A stretch of 10,297 bases of DNA, taken from the NCBI GenBank assembly GCA_910592005.1, contig CAJVPP010004015.1, forward strand, positions 1 through 10,297, written 5' to 3'. The notes beneath the pieces were generated by a model. That model made no database searches. It saw only the letters and a program-made list of their open reading frames with translations, and had not been told where the DNA came from. The DNA comes from Funneliformis mosseae. Lineage: Eukaryota; Glomeromycota; Glomeromycetes; Glomerales; Glomeraceae. The position numbers and the translations under genes were made by a program. Shown here in pieces: positions 7,757 to 10,297 of the stretch. Position 1 is the first letter of the stretch; each line of letters starts with the position of its first letter.

Positions 7757-8200
7757 ACTTTATTTGTATAGGCAAGCTGATCTTAGAATAAACGTTACAG
7801 AGATATTAAATCTGCAGATTATTTTAAGTATTATATCTAGTATAAAGATGAAGAATTTGTTTGACATTTGTGTTAAAGATATTTTGCTCTAAATTTACTG
7901 ATGAGATAGAAAGCTTTGTAAGAAGGAGTGGTATTTGTTAAGCAAAATACGTATGATAGTCAGATAAATATTGCAGATAGAGTACAAAGAAGAATTATGT
8001 GATTTATGACAGTTTTGAATAGTAAGATATAGTGAGTTGAATAATATTGTAAAACAAATTGATCATCAAGGATTATTATTTTTCACCTTTAGTGTAATAG
8101 ATTTTCATTGGCTTGAATTGTACATTTCCCTGAAAAAATGATCAGAAATCAAAAAATCAGAATAAATATTGAAATAGTTACTTATAAAGAAAAATTTTTT

Positions 8201-8529
8201 ATTAATAAAACTGGCTTTAGTCTAATAAGTAAACTTATACTCTATAATGAATAGCGTATATCTTAAAAATATTAAGACAACTGGGCTTTTAATGAAATTT
8301 TTATTATAAAATTTATATAAAAATTTTGCATTTTTTATACAAATTTTTGGCTATAATAAAACTTTATTTTTTTAGTTTTAAAGTTATTTCATCAATTAAG
8401 TAAATTTATTTAATACAATAAAATATATAATATTTTAAAATTTTGGAGTTGTATTGCTAAATATTACTAAATTAAATGTTATCATCATAATGCAATCTAA
8501 ACAAATTTAGATAAATGTAACACTAGTTA
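8201..8529. other. AT-rich stretch without recognisable gene
   Basis: The sequence is very A/T-rich with many short A and T runs. The Helitron-like frame may continue weakly to about 8290, but I cannot support it. No RNA gene or terminal repeat is evident. Confidence 0.5.
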
Positions 8530-8589
8530 AAATAGTCCAAATCGGCTAAAAATCAGATGGCTGATTTTAGGCTGATTTTGATACTATTT
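8530..8589. repeat. 60-bp imperfect palindrome
   Basis: The left arm AAATAGTCC...AATCAG (8530-8556) pairs with the right arm CTGATTTTAG...ACTATTT (8561-8589) around the loop ATGG. The innermost 8 bp (AAAATCAG/CTGATTTT) and the outermost 7 bp (AAATAGT/ACTATTT) are perfect. The rest has a few mismatches and small bulges. It would fold into a long hairpin in single-stranded DNA or RNA. It could be a tiny foldback element or the end of a larger repeat. Confidence 0.7.
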
Positions 8590-8590
8590 A

Positions 8591-8630
8591 CATCTGATTT
8601 GCCATATTTTCTGATTGGCATAAACAGATG
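8591..8630. repeat. Second, smaller hairpin
   Basis: CATCTG-ATTTGCCA (8591-8604) pairs with TGGCATAA-ACAGATG (8616-8630), with one bulge, directly after the 60-bp palindrome. Adjacent hairpins built from the same words suggest a single foldback-type repeat. Confidence 0.5.
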
Positions 8631-8875
8631 CTGATAGATGCCGATCGATCCCAATCGGACATGGCCATTCAGAACTTAAATTCAACCATAAATCAGCCTA
8701 AAATTGGCCTCAATTCGGCAACAATTCAGACGCTGATAGACTCTAATCGGACAAGTAATTCAACCATAAATTAGCCAAAATTAGCCTCAATTCAGAATCA
8801 ATTCGGCAACAATTCAGACGTTGATCAATGCCAATCGACTCCAATCAGACAAGCAATTCAGCATCAATAATTGGT
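8625..8875. repeat. Degenerate tandem repeat, about three copies
   Basis: Related units start with CAGATGCTGAT (8625), CAGACGCTGAT (8727) and CAGACGTTGAT (8816), spaced 102 and 89 bases. Shared inner words are AATCGGAC or AATCAGAC, AATTCAACCATAAAT, and CAATTCGGCAACAATTCAGACG. The last occurs at both 8711-8732 and 8799-8820. The words AAATCAGCC and AAAATTGGCC repeat in inverted form in the 60-bp palindrome. This stretch is visibly less AT-rich than its surroundings. No coding frame is seen. Confidence 0.7.
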
Positions 8876-9236
8876 ACATTTTATTTATTAAATTTATTAA
8901 ATATTAAATTTTATTAATAATAAAAACCTAATATAAATTTGCAAAAATATAACAAAATATCACTAAAATCTACTGATTAATTTCCTATTAAAAATAGAAT
9001 AATAAAATAATAAAATCTGATCCATTTCCTCCCAAAATCCCCTTAAATCATCCTAAATATAGATAAATAAATAATATATGATAAAAATATGATCCATTCC
9101 TTCCGAAATTGACCAAAAAATGTAAAAATAATAAATATAAAATGTAGAAAATAGAAAAATCAACCAAAATCACCCCTAAAAATGTAAATAATTATTAAAA
9201 TTGACTCGTTTCCACCCTAATTCACCTGAAAATTCA
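8876..9236. other. AT-rich 3' flank of the spliced pseudogene
   Basis: No gene is visible. Three diverged copies of a motif like TGATCCATTTCC...CC occur near 9018, 9091 and 9203. They suggest an old, uneven tandem duplication, but the similarity is weak. The 3' UTR of the minus-strand gene to the right would lie here. Confidence 0.4.
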
Positions 9237-9536
9237 TCATTCACCATTATCTATTACGGGATCGTTATCTTCTTCAGCAGCAGATGAAACTCCCCTTCCG
9301 ATTTCAATATATTCCTCAGTTTCTGTTACATATTCTTCTGCAGTTATAACTCCTGCTTCGATCTCAATATCATAGACCGCACCAGGTTGTGCTTTATATG
9401 ACTACTTTGGAGTATTATAGGGATATGGCCAGTTATAATACTGCACATCATCATTGTATTTTCTCTTTTGTTGAATTTGAGATAATGATGTTGCAGCAGC
9501 ACAAGAATCAAGTACCTTCCTCAGTAAATTTTTCAG

Positions 9537-9613
9537 CTAAAAGAAGAAAATAATTAGTGGAATATACTAAATAAATTCAAAATATGCTAAATTAGATAAA
9601 GAAAATAATAAAC
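9537..9613 (-). other. Intron, 77 bp
   Basis: The donor is GTTTAT after GCCGAG and the acceptor is TTCTTTTAG before CTGAAA. A branch-site-like CACTAAT lies about 20 bases before the acceptor, followed by a pyrimidine run. It is phase 0 and joins SAE to LKNLL. Confidence 0.75.
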
Positions 9614-9811
9614 CTCGGCTGATCGCTAAGAATAGTCATATACAGCGATAATGGATCTTTGACGATTTTCTTCATCCGTTTCATTGATTTCTAGTGAATG
9701 ATATAGGTGATCGCTGAGAATTCAGAGTAAAGATCGCCTTTTGTATTTTGCAATTCGTTAGTCATTTTCTTTAAAAAAATACTTTGCCGCCTTTACTCGC
9801 CGAGCTGTTTT

Positions 9812-9884
9812 CTAATAAATAATAAATGATATTAAATTATTAATTCAAATAGACCTAAATTCAGAATATATGCTATTTGCTTAC
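9812..9884 (-). other. Intron, 73 bp
   Basis: The donor is GTAAGC after CATGAA and the acceptor is TTATTAG before AAAACAG. It is phase 0 and joins VHE to KTARR. Without splicing the upstream frame stops two codons into the intron. Confidence 0.75.
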
Positions 9885-10157
9885 TTCATGTACTCGATTA
9901 TTATTATGAATTTGTCGCAGCTCTGAAGGGCTCTTTCTGCTTTTCTTAATTCTTTGAGCTGTCTGACGTGACTTATGAAGGGTTTTTAGCCAGTTTGTAA
10001 GTTGATCAATAGAAGGCTGAAAATTTAGAGTCAAGGACTTTTGTAATTCAGGAATCAGACTATGACGTAATGCGATATTTTTCTCACTATTGAAAGATTC
10101 GTCATAGTCCAAATCGTTCTTTAAGCTGACGGTTTTCAAAACTGCCTTCATTTCAGC

Positions 10158-10224
10158 CTAAATATGAAAAGCAGAAAAAAAATCAGCTAAAATTTAAATT
10201 ATTTAGACATAAATTTAAACATAC
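10158..10224 (-). other. Intron, 67 bp
   Basis: The donor is GTATGT after GCCAGG and the acceptor is TATTTAG before GCTGAA. Splicing joins Arg to Ala codons in phase 0. The flanking frames are both open, which supports the call. Confidence 0.75.
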
Positions 10225-10297
10225 CCTGGCTCCTTTTACATTAGCCTCTTCTGTTGTCGAATTATTATTGTCCTCAGAATTGTTTTGTGTTGATTCT

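Larger units (their letters stand above)
7045..8200 (+). pseudogene. Decayed Helitron replicase N-terminal region
   Basis: Several plus-strand frames join into one family pattern. In order: RYCYKDK then NNMDSKDIPKEFKVL (7099 on), MTVYYL then NIINFLKDVQRFTSQL (from about 7231), DLTTFRNFKV (from about 7332), INNEIIHLLLKNVILNAF and LLSNTH (about 7430-7510), TLINEFNF, YIVRAF interrupted by a MITE, QADLR (about 7776), KRYRDIKSADYFKYYI, RYFALNLLMR (about 7877), GVVFVKQNTYDSQINIADRV (from 7925), and SELNNIV then LLFFTFSVIDFHWLELY (8073-8123). From memory this order matches the region ahead of and within the Helitron_like_N domain of rolling-circle (Helitron) replicases. Stops abound, for example TAG, TGA, TAG and TAA between 7840 and 7925, where Gln, Arg, Trp and Gln would fit. 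The Rep HUH motif and helicase are not visible, so the copy is truncated. Ends are approximate. Confidence 0.72.
9237..10297 (-). pseudogene. Decayed four-exon gene end, hypothetical protein (5' end outside window)
   Basis: I do not recognise the family. Four exons fit together in phase 0: 10225-10296 (continuing off the edge), 9885-10157, 9614-9811 and 9237-9536, with stop TGA 9237-9239. The visible product is about 280 residues. It has a Ser/Asn/Glu-rich start (NNSEDNNNSTTEEAN), a helical Leu-rich part (IPELQKSLTLNF, LTNWLKTLHKSRQTAQRIKK), a basic part (KTARRVKAAKYFF), a short aromatic segment (YYNWPYPYNTPK) and an acidic tail. No signal peptide or membrane segment is visible. Exons 9614-9811 and 9237-9536 contain four internal stops: TAA 9758-9760, TGA 9722-9724, TAG 9626-9628 and TAG 9402-9404. 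These fit lost Gln, Arg, Trp and Trp or Gln. No frameshift is needed. The lack of frameshifts points to recent decay or to selection until recently. It could be a transposon-associated or expanded host gene. Confidence 0.7.

Noticed and set aside
8625..8875. CRISPR array
   Set aside because: Repeat units are diverged, unevenly spaced and lie in a eukaryotic context with introns; spacers of constant length are absent.
632..10297. Reassigned genetic code (TAA/TAG as Gln, TGA as Trp)
   Set aside because: Stops also replace Arg, and both TAG and TGA replace Trp, alongside frameshifts and active-site losses. No single alternative code explains this; decay does.
1..10297. tRNA or rRNA genes, or a bacterial-type operon
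   Set aside because: No tRNA cloverleaf, rRNA core motif or Shine-Dalgarno-spaced gene series could be seen on either strand.

Overview
The window looks like an AT-rich eukaryotic, probably fungal, repeat-rich region. Three short introns (67-77 bp, GT...AG) interrupt the coding remnant at the right end. The transposon families are an LTR retrotransposon of Ty3/Gypsy type, a Helitron and a hAT-type MITE. An early-diverging fungus such as an arbuscular mycorrhizal species (Glomeromycotina) fits the composition and protein style, but that is inference. No intact protein-coding gene was found: every recognisable coding region here is decayed.

Layout. Positions 1-6818 hold one decayed Ty3/Gypsy element lying on the minus strand. 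Its 5' LTR ends at 6818 on the right. Its 3' LTR is cut by the window edge on the left, with 1-107 visible. Read right to left: LTR with TATA box and poly(A) signal, a leader with small ORFs, Gag with a CCHC zinc knuckle, aspartic protease, reverse transcriptase, RNase H, an unusual Cys/His-containing spacer domain, integrase with an internal deletion, a third ORF in the position after pol, a polypurine tract, and the 3' LTR. Gag and protease share one frame. A frameshift follows before RT, another lies inside RNase H, and another comes before integrase.

Positions about 7045-8200 hold a strongly decayed Helitron replicase N-terminal region on the plus strand. A 121-bp hAT-like MITE (7628-7748) with an 8-bp target duplication is inserted in it. 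Positions 8530-8880 form a less AT-rich island of hairpins and degenerate repeats. Positions 9237-10297 are the 3' four exons of a decayed spliced gene of unknown function on the minus strand, with its 5' end outside the window.

The unifying signal is mutational. In the retrotransposon, the Helitron and the spliced gene, in-frame stops sit mostly where Trp, Gln or Arg would be expected. All four differences between the two LTR copies are transitions. This suggests decay by C-to-T change on both strands (cytosine methylation and deamination, or a RIP-like process). I see no new defence or enzymatic system. The most unusual items are the spacer domain, the post-pol ORF and the spliced gene family.
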